This document shows positions 1 to 7,601 of a DNA stretch of 64,000 bases, piece after piece (positions within the stretch are counted from its first letter, which is position 1; each line of letters starts with the position of its first letter). Both the position numbers and the translations under genes were made by a program. The notes below the pieces were generated by a model. That model worked only from the letters and a program-made list of their open reading frames with translations. It ran no database searches and had not been told where the DNA came from. Source of the DNA: Pseudomonas sp. MRSN 12121 (GTDB lineage: Bacteria; Pseudomonadota; Gammaproteobacteria; Pseudomonadales; Pseudomonadaceae); the NCBI RefSeq assembly GCF_000931465.1, contig NZ_CP010892.1:4859388-4923387 (forward strand), given 5' to 3'.

Positions 1-835
1 GCTCCAGGGTCCGGTGCAAGCGGTCGGCGCCCTCTTCGGCGCGCGCCAGGGATTGGTCGCGCGCCGCGCCTTCGGTCATGCGCGCCACCTGCAGGTGGGT
101 CTTGATCGCCGTCAGCGGGCTGCGCAATTCGTGGGCCGCGTCGCCGGTCAGGCGGCGTTCGCGCTCGATGGTCTTGCCGATACGCTGGAACAGCTGGTTC
201 TGGGTTTCCAGCAGCGGCCGCAACTCGCTGGGCAGCGGGTGGATCTGCAACGGCTCCAGGGAGTCGGCGCTGCGCCGCATCAAGGCATCGCGCATGCGGT
301 TCAGCGGCGCCAGGCCCTGGCCCATCCCCAGCCACAACAGCCACAGGCACGCCAGCAGGGCCACGCCCACCGGCACCGAGGCCGCCAGCAGCACCGACAG
401 GTTCAGCGCCTCGCGCTCGACCTGGCGGTCGGCGGTGGTAATGCGCAGGTCGCCCCGGGCCAGGGTGAAACTGCGCCAGCGCACGCCGTCGATCATCTGG
501 TCGTGAAAGCCCATGCGTTCGGCTTCGAGCTTTTCATCGGGGTGGTTGTGGCTGCGGGCGAGGATCTCGCCGCGCAGGGAACTGACTTGGCAGGCCATGC
601 CCCCGGGAATGTTCAGCTGCTCGGCGCTGAAATGGGTGCCCTCGCCCTTGCTCGGCAACGCCGGCAACTGCTCCAGCAGGCCGGCGACCATGCGCGCCGA
701 CGCCACCAGGCGCTGGTCCAGGGAGAACATCATCTGGTTGCGCAAGTCGCTGAACATCCAGGCCGACGCCAGCGCCCAGATCAGCACGAACGCCGCGCCG
801 ATGGTCAGGCTCAGGCGCAGACGCAGGCTCACCAC
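1..835 (-). CDS. dsbS: Sensor histidine kinase DsbS-like, C-terminus beyond window
   Basis: Partial membrane sensor kinase; the frame runs off the left edge. It begins with tandem GTG codons (835 or 832) directly after the stop of the response regulator gene, so the two are translationally coupled. Visible parts are an N-terminal membrane segment (about residues 8-28), a short periplasmic domain, a second membrane segment, a HAMP-like stretch and the HisKA H-box HELRSPL with His235. The ATPase domain lies outside the window. From memory, the equivalent P. aeruginosa pair (PA2479/PA2480, DsbRS) senses copper through periplasmic Cys82 and induces dsb genes. Here a cysteine falls exactly at residue 82 when counted from GTG 835. 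The symbol rests on this and on the adjacent dsb operon. Confidence 0.85.
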   Translation of the reverse strand, partial: MVSLRLRLSLTIGAAFVLIWALASAWMFSDLRNQMMFSLDQRLVASARMVAGLLEQLPALPSKGEGTHFSAEQLNIPGGMACQVSSLRGEILARSHNHPDEKLEAERMGFHDQMIDGVRWRSFTLARGDLRITTADRQVEREALNLSVLLAASVPVGVALLACLWLLWLGMGQGLAPLNRMRDALMRRSADSLEPLQIHPLPSELRPLLETQNQLFQRIGKTIERERRLTGDAAHELRSPLTAIKTHLQVARMTEGAARDQSLARAEEGADRLHRTLE

Positions 836-1513
836 TTACGCCTCCTCCCCGCCATCCGCCGGCCCCAGGCGATAGCCCAGGCCGCGCACCGTCTCGACGA
901 TGCCGTTGCCGAGCTTGCGCCGCAGGTGGTGGATATGCACGTTGAGGGCATTGCTTTCCAGCTCGTCGTTGAAACCGTAGACGCTGTCCTTGAGCTGCTC
1001 GCTGGACAGCACCCGGCCGCGGTTGTGCAACAGCGCCTGGAGCAGTGCCTGCTCGCGCCGCGACAGGTCCACCGGCTGGCCGCCGAGCAGGGTTTCGCGG
1101 GTGCTCGGGTCGTAGCTCAGGCGGCCATGCTCGATCAGGTTGACACTGCGCCCCGCCACTCGCCGCAGCAGGGTGTGCAAGCGCGCCGCCAGCTCACGCA
1201 GGTCGAAGGGCTTGAGCAGGTAATCGTCGGCGCCGGCCTGCAAGCCGTCGACCCGGTCGGTGACCGAGTCCCGCGCGGTGAGGATCAGCACCGGAATCTC
1301 CAGGCCGGCGTGGCGCTGCTGCTTGAGCAGTTTCAGGCCGTCTTCGTCGGGCAGGCCGAGGTCGAGCACCATCACGTCGAACTGGGCCACCGCGAGCATG
1401 GCCCGCGCCGCCGAGGCGCTGGCCACGTGCTCGACCGTCAGGCCCTGGGCCGTGAGGCCGGCGACGATCCCGCTGGCGATCAACTCATCATCTTCACAGA
1501 CCAGTACGTGCAT
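836..1513 (-). CDS. dsbR: OmpR/PhoB-family response regulator DsbR-like
   Basis: 225-aa response regulator. The receiver domain (about 1-115) carries the acidic pair CEDDE, the phosphoacceptor Asp in VLDLGLPD, the TAR switch Thr/Ala and the conserved Lys in LLKPFD. The C-terminal winged helix (about 125-218) ends in the typical YRLGPADG. It is transcribed divergently from the dsbD-type operon and upstream of its kinase gene, whose GTG start follows the stop with no gap. This arrangement matches PA2479-PA2480 next to dsbD2/dsbG in P. aeruginosa. A tandem repeat in the divergent promoter is the likely binding site. Confidence 0.88.
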   Translation of the reverse strand: MHVLVCEDDELIASGIVAGLTAQGLTVEHVASASAARAMLAVAQFDVMVLDLGLPDEDGLKLLKQQRHAGLEIPVLILTARDSVTDRVDGLQAGADDYLLKPFDLRELAARLHTLLRRVAGRSVNLIEHGRLSYDPSTRETLLGGQPVDLSRREQALLQALLHNRGRVLSSEQLKDSVYGFNDELESNALNVHIHHLRRKLGNGIVETVRGLGYRLGPADGGEEA

Positions 1514-1600
1514 GGAGAAACCTGTAGAAAAGGAGGCATTAAAACTATCATCGATTAAGCCGACATTATGCCTGCACCGCCAGTGTCACAAGGCGTGCAG

Positions 1601-1619
1601 GGTTAATCATCGGTTAATC
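1601..1619 (+). promoter_or_regulatory. Tandem GGTTAATC repeat, candidate DsbR operator
   Basis: Two identical 8-mers GGTTAATC lie at 1601-1608 and 1612-1619, an 11-bp period typical of OmpR-family direct-repeat sites. Read differently it is TTA-N8-TTAA, which I recall as the reported DsbR consensus. It lies about 50 bp upstream of the dsbD-type start and in the shared promoter region with dsbR, so it could control both directions. Confidence 0.6.
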
Positions 1620-1666
1620 GCCATCGGCCATTGTGCCGTCCACTTGCACCGGCTTAAGGCTTTTCC

Positions 1667-3403
1667 ATGCGTCGTCTGTTCATCCTGCTGTTCATGCTGC
1701 TGTCGGGCCTGGCCCAGGCGGGCAACAACCCGTTCGAGGTCAAGCCCGACTTTCTCCCGGTCGGCAAAGCCTTCGTCTTCACCTCCGAGCGCCTGGCGTC
1801 GGGGGAAACCCAGCTGTTCTGGCAGATCGCCGACGGTTATTACCTGTATCAGCAGCGTCTGCGCTTCGACGGCCTGGCAGACGCACAAAAACCGGCGCTG
1901 CCCGAGGGCGAGGCGCACAGCGACGAATTCTTCGGCGCGCAGCAGGTATATCGCCAGGGCCTGGAACTGAAAATCCCCGCCGGCGCCACCGGCAAGGTCA
2001 AGGTCGGCTGGCAGGGCTGCGCCGATGCCGGCCTGTGCTACCCGCCGCAGTCCATGGAAGTCGACCTGGGCGGCAGCCCGGCCGCCGCCAGTACGACCAC
2101 TAACGAAGCCACCGACCAGGCCCTGGCCAGCGGCCTGCAACAGCGGGCCCTGGGCTGGAGCCTGCTGGTGTTCTTCGGCCTGGGCCTGTTGCTGGCCTTC
2201 GCCCCCTGCTCGCTGCCGATGCTGCCGATCCTCGCCGGCCTGGTGGTGGGCAGCGGCGCCAGCCCGCGCCGCGGCCTGGCCCTGGCCGGCAGCTATGTGC
2301 TGTGCATGGCCCTGGTGTATGCCGCCATGGGCGTGCTGGCCGCGCTGCTGGGCGCCAACTTGCAGGCCCTGTTGCAACAGCCGTGGCTGCTGGGCAGCTT
2401 CGCCGCAGTGTTCGTGCTCCTCGCGCTGCCGATGTTCGGTTTCTTCGAATTGCAGTTGCCGGCGGCCCTGCGCGACCGCCTGGAAAACGCCAGTCGCTCG
2501 CGCCGCGGCGGCAGCCTGGTGGGCGCCGGGGTGCTCGGCGCGCTGTCCGGCCTGCTGGTCGGCCCGTGCATGACCGCGCCGCTGGCCGGCGCCCTGTTGT
2601 ACATCGCGCAGAGCGGCAACGCCCTGCACGGTGGCTTGATCCTGTTCGTCATGGGCCTGGGTATCGGCCTGCCGCTGTTGCTGCTGGTGACCGTGGGCAA
2701 CCGCTTCCTGCCCAAGCCCGGCCCGTGGATGAACCTGCTCAAGGGCCTGTTCGGCTTCCTGTTCCTGGGCACCGCCATCGTGCTGCTGCGCCCGGTACTC
2801 GCCGAGTCGCTGTGGATCGGCCTGTGGGGCGCGCTGGCGCTGGTCCTGGCCTACACCGCCTGGCAACAGAGGCAGGCCGCCGGGCGCGCCGGCCATCTGT
2901 TCGGCGCCGGCGCGGTGGTATTCGGCCTGTGGGGCAGCCTGCTGCTGGTGGGCGCCGCCGGTGGCAGCGACGACCTGTGGCGACCGCTCAAGGTCTACAG
3001 CGGCGGCACTGGCGGGGCGACAGTCAGCGCCCACGATGCCTTCACCACCGTCAAGGACCCGGCCGCCCTGCAGAACGCCCTCGACACCGCCAAGGCCCAG
3101 GGCCAGTGGGTGCTGCTGGACTACTACGCCGACTGGTGTGTGTCGTGCAAGATCATGGAGAAACAGGTGTTCGGCCAGCCCCAGGTCCTCGAGGCCCTGA
3201 AAGAGGTGCGCCTGCTGCGCCTGGACGTGACGGCCGACAACGCCGCCAGCCGCGAACTGCTCAACCGGTATAAAGTGCCCGGGCCGCCGAGCCTGCTGTG
3301 GATCGGCCCGGACGGCGAAGAACGGCGCAGCCAGCGGATTACCGGCGAGGTAGACGCCGCTGCCTTCCTGCAACGTTGGACCGCCACCCGAGAAGCCCAT
3401 TGA
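1667..3403 (+). CDS. dsbD: Thiol:disulfide interchange protein DsbD (DsbD2-type)
   Basis: 578-aa inner-membrane electron carrier that moves reducing power from cytoplasmic thioredoxin to periplasmic partners. A signal peptide (MRRLFILLFMLLSGLAQA) precedes the periplasmic alpha domain. About eight membrane helices follow, with the two redox cysteines in FAPCSLPM and VGPCMTAP. The C-terminal thioredoxin-like gamma domain has WCVSC (Cys491 and Cys494). It is first in a three-gene operon with a TlpA/DsbE-like protein (1-bp overlap) and dsbG, and divergent from dsbRS. It is the second-copy type (PA2478 equivalent, called dsbD2 in P. aeruginosa) rather than the ccm-associated copy, judged from context only. 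Confidence 0.93.
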   Translation: MRRLFILLFMLLSGLAQAGNNPFEVKPDFLPVGKAFVFTSERLASGETQLFWQIADGYYLYQQRLRFDGLADAQKPALPEGEAHSDEFFGAQQVYRQGLELKIPAGATGKVKVGWQGCADAGLCYPPQSMEVDLGGSPAAASTTTNEATDQALASGLQQRALGWSLLVFFGLGLLLAFAPCSLPMLPILAGLVVGSGASPRRGLALAGSYVLCMALVYAAMGVLAALLGANLQALLQQPWLLGSFAAVFVLLALPMFGFFELQLPAALRDRLENASRSRRGGSLVGAGVLGALSGLLVGPCMTAPLAGALLYIAQSGNALHGGLILFVMGLGIGLPLLLLVTVGNRFLPKPGPWMNLLKGLFGFLFLGTAIVLLRPVLAESLWIGLWGALALVLAYTAWQQRQAAGRAGHLFGAGAVVFGLWGSLLLVGAAGGSDDLWRPLKVYSGGTGGATVSAHDAFTTVKDPAALQNALDTAKAQGQWVLLDYYADWCVSCKIMEKQVFGQPQVLEALKEVRLLRLDVTADNAASRELLNRYKVPGPPSLLWIGPDGEERRSQRITGEVDAAAFLQRWTATREAH

Positions 3404-4275
3404 TGCTGACCTTTACCATCGGCACCTTTGCCATCGCGCTCAACCACCTGCTGCTGATCAGTGCCCTGGCACTGGCCACCCTGGTCGGCTGGCGAGTGGC
3501 CAAGCGCGGCGGCGAGAACCCGGAGTCGGTGCTGTTCGGCCTGTTCCTGCTGGGCATGCTGGCAGCGCGGGTCGGTTTCGTCCTCGCTTACTGGAAACAT
3601 TACCGCGACGACCTGTGGCAGATCGTCGACCTGCGCGACGGCGGTTTCCTCGCCTGGCCGGGGGTGATCGCCCTGCTGCTGGCCGCCCTCGCCTGGGGCT
3701 GGCGCCGCCCGGCCCTGCGCAAGCCGCTGGGCGCCGGCGTCGGCAGCGGCCTGGCGTTCTGGCTGCTCGCCAGCCTGTCCCTGAGCATTTTCGAGCAAGG
3801 CACGCGGCTGCCGGAAATCGCCCTGCGCAACGCCGACGGCGGCACCGTGCAACTGACCAGCTACCAGGGCAAACCGCTGGTGATCAACCTCTGGGCCACC
3901 TGGTGCCCGCCGTGCCGGCGGGAAATGCCGGTGCTGGAAAAAGCCCAGCAGCAACGCCCCGACCTGACCTTCCTGTTCGTCAACCAGGCCGAAAGCATGC
4001 AGAGCGTCACCACCTTCCTGGCCACCCAGGACCTGACCCTGAACAACGTACTGTTCGACGGCAGTGGCCGCCTGGGCCAGGCCGTGGGTTCCATGGCGCT
4101 GCCGACCACGCTGTTCTACAGCGCCGACGGACGCATGCTCGGCAGCCACCTCGGCGAGCTGTCCGAGGCCAGCCTGGCCCGCGCCCTGGAATATTTCGAG
4201 CAACCGCATTCGGCCACGGCCCCGCAGGCCGCCCCTGTAAGGAAACCACCATGCCCTTCATCCGCCACCTGCTGA
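3403..4275 (+). CDS. Membrane-anchored TlpA/DsbE-type thioredoxin
   Basis: 290 aa. I chose ATG 3403 because it overlaps the dsbD stop (TGATG) and begins a hydrophobic segment; a longer in-frame start at 3298 lies wholly inside dsbD. Four or so N-terminal membrane segments (about 5-135) are followed by a periplasmic TlpA-like thioredoxin domain with WCPPC (Cys168, Cys171) and a cis-Pro motif ALPTTLF. The multi-spanning N-terminus makes it longer than a normal single-anchor DsbE/TlpA. It is probably reduced by the upstream DsbD and hands electrons to DsbG or other substrates. Matches the gene found at this position (PA2477) in P. aeruginosa. Confidence 0.88.
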   Translation: MLTFTIGTFAIALNHLLLISALALATLVGWRVAKRGGENPESVLFGLFLLGMLAARVGFVLAYWKHYRDDLWQIVDLRDGGFLAWPGVIALLLAALAWGWRRPALRKPLGAGVGSGLAFWLLASLSLSIFEQGTRLPEIALRNADGGTVQLTSYQGKPLVINLWATWCPPCRREMPVLEKAQQQRPDLTFLFVNQAESMQSVTTFLATQDLTLNNVLFDGSGRLGQAVGSMALPTTLFYSADGRMLGSHLGELSEASLARALEYFEQPHSATAPQAAPVRKPPCPSSATC

Positions 4276-5018
4276 GCCTGTCCCTGGGCGCGGCCCTGCT
4301 CCAGGCTCCGCTGTTGCACGCCGAAGAACTGCCCGAGGCGATCAAGAAGATCGAAGCCAAGGGCGCCAAGATCGTCGGCAGCTTCGATGCCCCGGATGGC
4401 CTCAAGGGTTATGCCGCGCAATACCAGAACCGTGGCATGGCCCTGTACCTGACCCCGGACGGCAAGCATGTGCTGCTGGGCAACCTGTACGACGCCGACG
4501 GCAAGGACCTGAGCGCCGAGCCCCTGCAAAAGCTGGTGTACACGCCGATGGCCAAGGAAGTCTGGGCGAAGATGGAAAAGAGCCACTGGATCGCCGACGG
4601 CAAGGCCGACGCGCCGCGGGTGGTCTACCTGTTCAGCGACCCCAACTGCCCGTACTGCAATATGTTCTGGGAACAGGCGCGGCCCTGGGTCAATGCCGGC
4701 AAGGTGCAGCTGCGGCACATCATGGTCGGCATCATCCGCGAAGACAGCCCGGGCAAATCCGCCGCCCTGCTCGCCGCCAAAGACCCGCAACAAGCCCTGC
4801 AAGACCACGAAAAGGCCGGCAAGGGCAGCAGCCTCAAGCCGCTGGACAAGATCCCCGCCGAGGTCCAGGCCAAGCTCGACGCCAACATGGCGCTGATGGA
4901 CGAACTGGAGCTGTCCGCCACCCCGGCGATCTTCTACCTGGACGACAAGGGCGAACTGCAACAGCAACAAGGCGCGCCCGCGCCGGGCAAGCTGGTGAAG
5001 ATTCTCGGGCCCAAGTAA
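4251..5018 (+). CDS. dsbG: Periplasmic disulfide isomerase DsbG
   Basis: 255 aa, overlapping the preceding gene by 25 bp; GTAAGGA stands 7 nt before ATG 4251. A signal peptide ends near HAEE. An N-terminal cystatin-like dimerisation domain (to about residue 95) is followed by a DsbA-fold catalytic domain with CPYC (Cys133, Cys136) and cis-Pro in ATPAIF. DsbC/DsbG family members protect or isomerise periplasmic cysteines and are kept reduced by DsbD, which is encoded two genes upstream. DsbC is the alternative, but the synteny favours dsbG. Confidence 0.88.
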   Translation: MPFIRHLLSLSLGAALLQAPLLHAEELPEAIKKIEAKGAKIVGSFDAPDGLKGYAAQYQNRGMALYLTPDGKHVLLGNLYDADGKDLSAEPLQKLVYTPMAKEVWAKMEKSHWIADGKADAPRVVYLFSDPNCPYCNMFWEQARPWVNAGKVQLRHIMVGIIREDSPGKSAALLAAKDPQQALQDHEKAGKGSSLKPLDKIPAEVQAKLDANMALMDELELSATPAIFYLDDKGELQQQQGAPAPGKLVKILGPK

Positions 5019-5050
5019 GGCGCGAATCCGGCGGCGTTCGATACGCCGCC

Positions 5051-5116
5051 ATCGCGGGCAAGCCTCGCTCCTACAGGGAATGTGCAAATCCTGTAGGAGC
5101 GAGGCTTGCCCGCGAT
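5051..5116. repeat. REP-type perfect inverted repeat
   Basis: A perfect 26-nt inverted repeat (arms 5051-5076 and 5091-5116) with a 14-nt loop. The arm core GGCAAGCCTCGCTCCTACA is a familiar Pseudomonas REP sequence. It separates the convergent dsbG and DUF6124-type genes and could act as a transcription or mRNA-decay barrier; there is no clean T-run. Confidence 0.85.
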
Positions 5117-5139
5117 AGGGCCCTCAAAAACACCAAAAA

Positions 5140-5511
5140 TCAACGGGCCTGACGCCCATCCAACAACGCATCCACCACCGCCCTGGCCATCTCCACGGAA
5201 TGGACCATCGACCAGATCAACCCCCGCTCCAGGCCACTGCCGCGTTCGGTGATCTCATCGCTGACTTCTTCGGCGCATTTGAGCAACAGCGAAACATGCA
5301 CCAGGGCTTCTTCGGCGCTGATGCCTTGGCGGACCTGGAACAAGGAGTCCGGGGTAACACGCACCGACGCGGTGGACGCCAAAGAAGCAAACGGCAGCGC
5401 CTCGACAGGTTGCTCGGCCAGGGATTGGCGCAGGGCCTGGTTGGCGAGTTTCAGTTCGGGGTAGCGGTAGGTGCTGGATTCGACGGGTGGATCGGGAACA
5501 AGTTTTTTCAT
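5140..5511 (-). CDS. DUF6124-type small conserved Pseudomonas protein
   Basis: 123-aa protein starting MKKLVPDPP, the hallmark opening of a small Pseudomonas family of unknown function (DUF6124, from memory). ATG 5511 is chosen over an in-frame upstream start at 5559 because AGGAG stands 9 nt before it. The sequence is soluble and largely helical (a core around residues 60-118), with no membrane segment and no catalytic motif that I recognise. It is monocistronic, preceded by a long structured leader and followed by a REP element. Confidence 0.75.
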   Translation of the reverse strand: MKKLVPDPPVESSTYRYPELKLANQALRQSLAEQPVEALPFASLASTASVRVTPDSLFQVRQGISAEEALVHVSLLLKCAEEVSDEITERGSGLERGLIWSMVHSVEMARAVVDALLDGRQAR

Positions 5512-5550
5512 GGTTAGGCTCCTGGTAAATAAAGGAGCTGACACCGTTCG

Positions 5551-5719
5551 CTTGCACACGAATTAAGGGTGGCAGCCATACGCGGGTGTGCAAGACCGAG
5601 CTACCAGGTCACTCAGCAGATCCGAGGATCTCCCGCGCATGGCCGCCATAAAGCAGCGGACATGAAAACGCTCACTCACGAATGAGCGCTTATGCATCTG
5701 GTAGCGTCGGACTTGCACA
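5551..5719 (-). ncRNA. Structured 5' leader with competing pairings, upstream of DUF6124 gene
   Basis: On the minus strand, arm A (5719-5698) pairs with arm B (5607-5586): TGTGCAAGTCCG... against ...CGGTCTTGCACA, about 20 pairs with one bulge or mismatch. Arm C (GTGTGCAAG, 5559-5551) is a perfect 9-nt complement of the 3' end of arm B, so A-B and B-C exclude each other. Between A and B are small hairpins, including CGCTCA/TGAGCG and AGATC-CTCG-GATCT. Arm C lies 40 nt before the start codon, close enough to affect ribosome loading. This looks like a cis-regulatory RNA; I do not know it as a named family. Confidence 0.5.
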
Positions 5720-5827
5720 TCCGTGTCATCGATTTGGCGATGACCAACGCAGGCTAGCCCCGTCCCCCAGCGCACTCAAGCGCGCAGAAGTTTCTAGGAA
5801 ATACCTTACAAAAGAAAGCGAATTGGC

Positions 5828-5981
5828 CCCTGTAGCCGCTGCCGAGCCTGCGAGGCTGCGATCGACTGCGCAGCAGGCGCCAAACCTGCCCACGCGGTGT
5901 ATCAGGCGAAACAGAGGCGCCTGGTTTGCGGCCGCTGCGCGCCCGATCGCAGCCTCGCGGAGCTCGGCAGCGGCTACAGGG
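5828..5981. repeat. Second Pseudomonas repeat element, long imperfect inverted repeat
   Basis: Arms 5828-5864 and 5944-5981 are imperfect inverse copies (CTGTAGCCGCTGCCGAGC with GCTCGGCAGCGGCTACAG, then GAGGCTGCGATCG with CGATCGCAGCCTC). This is a second common class of intergenic repeat in fluorescent pseudomonads. It lies between the NUDIX gene stop and the leader of the DUF6124-type gene; with that leader it accounts for the 500-bp gene-free stretch 5512-6009. Confidence 0.8.
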
Positions 5982-6009
5982 CGTGGGATGGCGTGGATCG
6001 CGGGTAGGG

Positions 6010-6423
6010 TCAATCCGGGGTGGCGAGGCTCAGCCTGATAAAACCCAAGGCATCCTTGAAAAGCTGATGCCAGGCCGCGCCAGGCTCGCTCATCAACGGG
6101 TGCCAGAAAAACCTGAACTCATGCCCTCCGTCGTCTTCGGCGTGATGCACCCAGGTTTCAGGCAGGGGTTGCGCGACATGGCACTCGTGGAATGCCCACA
6201 GGTGCCCCGTCGCAGGGGCGCGCCAGGTTCCCAACGCGCGGACCGCCGTGCCTTGAATCCCCGCCTCTTCGAACAGCTCGCGGGCGGCGGCGACGTCCGT
6301 CGGCTCGCCGGGCTCGACGCTGCCCTTGACCAGTTGCAAACCTGCCAGGGGATGTTCGAACGCAAGGATCTCCAGGATTTCACGCCTGCGCAGCACGACC
6401 GGGCAGGCTTTATCTACGCTCAT
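6010..6423 (-). CDS. NUDIX hydrolase
   Basis: 137 aa, starting at ATG 6423 with AAGGAG 8 nt upstream. The NUDIX box is complete: GSVEPGE, seven residues, then RELFEEAGI. These enzymes hydrolyse nucleoside diphosphates linked to another moiety; the substrate cannot be read from sequence. The C-terminal part has an HEFRFFWHP segment. It is 62 bp downstream of, and probably co-transcribed with, a ParB/sulfiredoxin-like gene, which may share a nucleotide substrate. Confidence 0.85.
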   Translation of the reverse strand: MSVDKACPVVLRRREILEILAFEHPLAGLQLVKGSVEPGEPTDVAAARELFEEAGIQGTAVRALGTWRAPATGHLWAFHECHVAQPLPETWVHHAEDDGGHEFRFFWHPLMSEPGAAWHQLFKDALGFIRLSLATPD

Positions 6424-6485
6424 GTCAGTTTCTCCTTGCTGGGGTGTTTCGCACCCCGGTCCATTGATCCGGACCGTCGGCAGCT

Positions 6486-7523
6486 CTAGTCGCGACGCTC
6501 GATGATCGCTTGCAGATGTTCGGTCGCCTCGTGCTCGTGCAGGTGGCGGGTCACTTCGTCGACCCAGGCCTGATCCGACTCGATCCCCGCCCAACTGTGG
6601 GTCGAGGCGTTGTAATAAGGCCGGTTGTCGAAGGTGTTGATCAGCGCGCGGTTCAAGGTGTCGACGTCGAAGTTGGGGTTGCGCGCGCTTTGCATCATCA
6701 GCGAATCCAGCACCCGCTGTTGGTTCTCCGGGCAGGGGTTGATGGCCTGGATACGCGTGGCGCTGAGGACGATGAAGGTCGGCGGGAGGTTCTCAGCAAG
6801 GGCGGCCTGCAAGCGGTAATGACCGTCGATGATCACGTAGGACGCCAGGCCGCCGACGTGCCACAGCAGGATTGGCGGCAGGCTGCCTTCGCGGGCCTTT
6901 TTGCGCCACCACTTCAAGCGCCCGGCCAGCGGGTCCACGGGGTGCAGGCCGACCAGCCTGCCGCCGCCTTCCCACCAGTCGATCCATTGCACGGTCTCGG
7001 GTTGCAGGTTGTCGAGGATGTCTTCGCCGTACAGCGACCAGGTCGGCAGGTGGCTGTGGCTGCCGCTGCCGGAATGGAAGGACCAGGCTGCCAGCCCGCG
7101 CTGGGCCACGGCTCGGGCGTTGTCCGGGTTGGGCAGCAGGCCCTGGGCCAGCCAGCGGCCCGGGTAGAGAAAATCGGCGCAGTGCTCGCTCAGTTGCGCG
7201 ACGAAGAAACGGCTCCAGGCCTTGATCCGCTGTTGCGGTGCCAGGGGCGCATGGCGCTCCACCTGGGCCGAATCGATGGGCGGGATCGGCAGGAACTCCA
7301 GTTGCGCCGGCATCGGGTTGCGCACCAGCCAGGCGCCGCAATACCCCTGGGCCACGGTGGCCCAGAACAGCGGCGTGTCGTGCAGCATCAGCTTGATCCG
7401 GCCGTTGTGGCCGGTGAGCAGGTGCAACGGCGGCCGGGCCGCCTGGCGCTCGACCGTCACCCCCAGGCCGACCCACTGCCCTTGCAGGTCTTCGATGTCG
7501 TGCCAGTACCGTTGCTCAGCCAT
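6486..7523 (-). CDS. Uncharacterised protein with ParB/sulfiredoxin-like motif
   Basis: 345 aa, no signal peptide or membrane helix. The one recognisable motif is IIDGHYRLQAAL near residues 228-239, which resembles the DGHHR/GxRR signature of the ParB/Srx fold (sulfiredoxin, SerK kinase, ParB N-domain), a nucleotide-binding fold. The preceding hydrophobic strand (LLWHVGGLASYVI) fits. The rest, rich in Trp and His, is unlike anything I recognise. It is upstream of the NUDIX gene on the same strand. Not a chromosomal ParB: there is no helix-turn-helix and the gene is not near parA or oriC genes. Confidence 0.7.
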   Translation of the reverse strand: MAEQRYWHDIEDLQGQWVGLGVTVERQAARPPLHLLTGHNGRIKLMLHDTPLFWATVAQGYCGAWLVRNPMPAQLEFLPIPPIDSAQVERHAPLAPQQRIKAWSRFFVAQLSEHCADFLYPGRWLAQGLLPNPDNARAVAQRGLAAWSFHSGSGSHSHLPTWSLYGEDILDNLQPETVQWIDWWEGGGRLVGLHPVDPLAGRLKWWRKKAREGSLPPILLWHVGGLASYVIIDGHYRLQAALAENLPPTFIVLSATRIQAINPCPENQQRVLDSLMMQSARNPNFDVDTLNRALINTFDNRPYYNASTHSWAGIESDQAWVDEVTRHLHEHEATEHLQAIIERRD

Positions 7524-7601
7524 CGTCCGTGATCCCCTTTTACACAGGGGCGCGACTATAACAGAGGGTTGAGTGGTGGCCGCGATGACGTCATTGCATC
7601 C

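Noticed and set aside
5563-5775. 70-aa frame inside the structured leader
   Set aside because: No good start site, no known family, and the sequence is better explained as base-paired RNA; a leader peptide is possible but unsupported.
6486-7523. Chromosome-partitioning ParB
   Set aside because: Only the DGHYR motif is shared; no helix-turn-helix and no parA or origin context.
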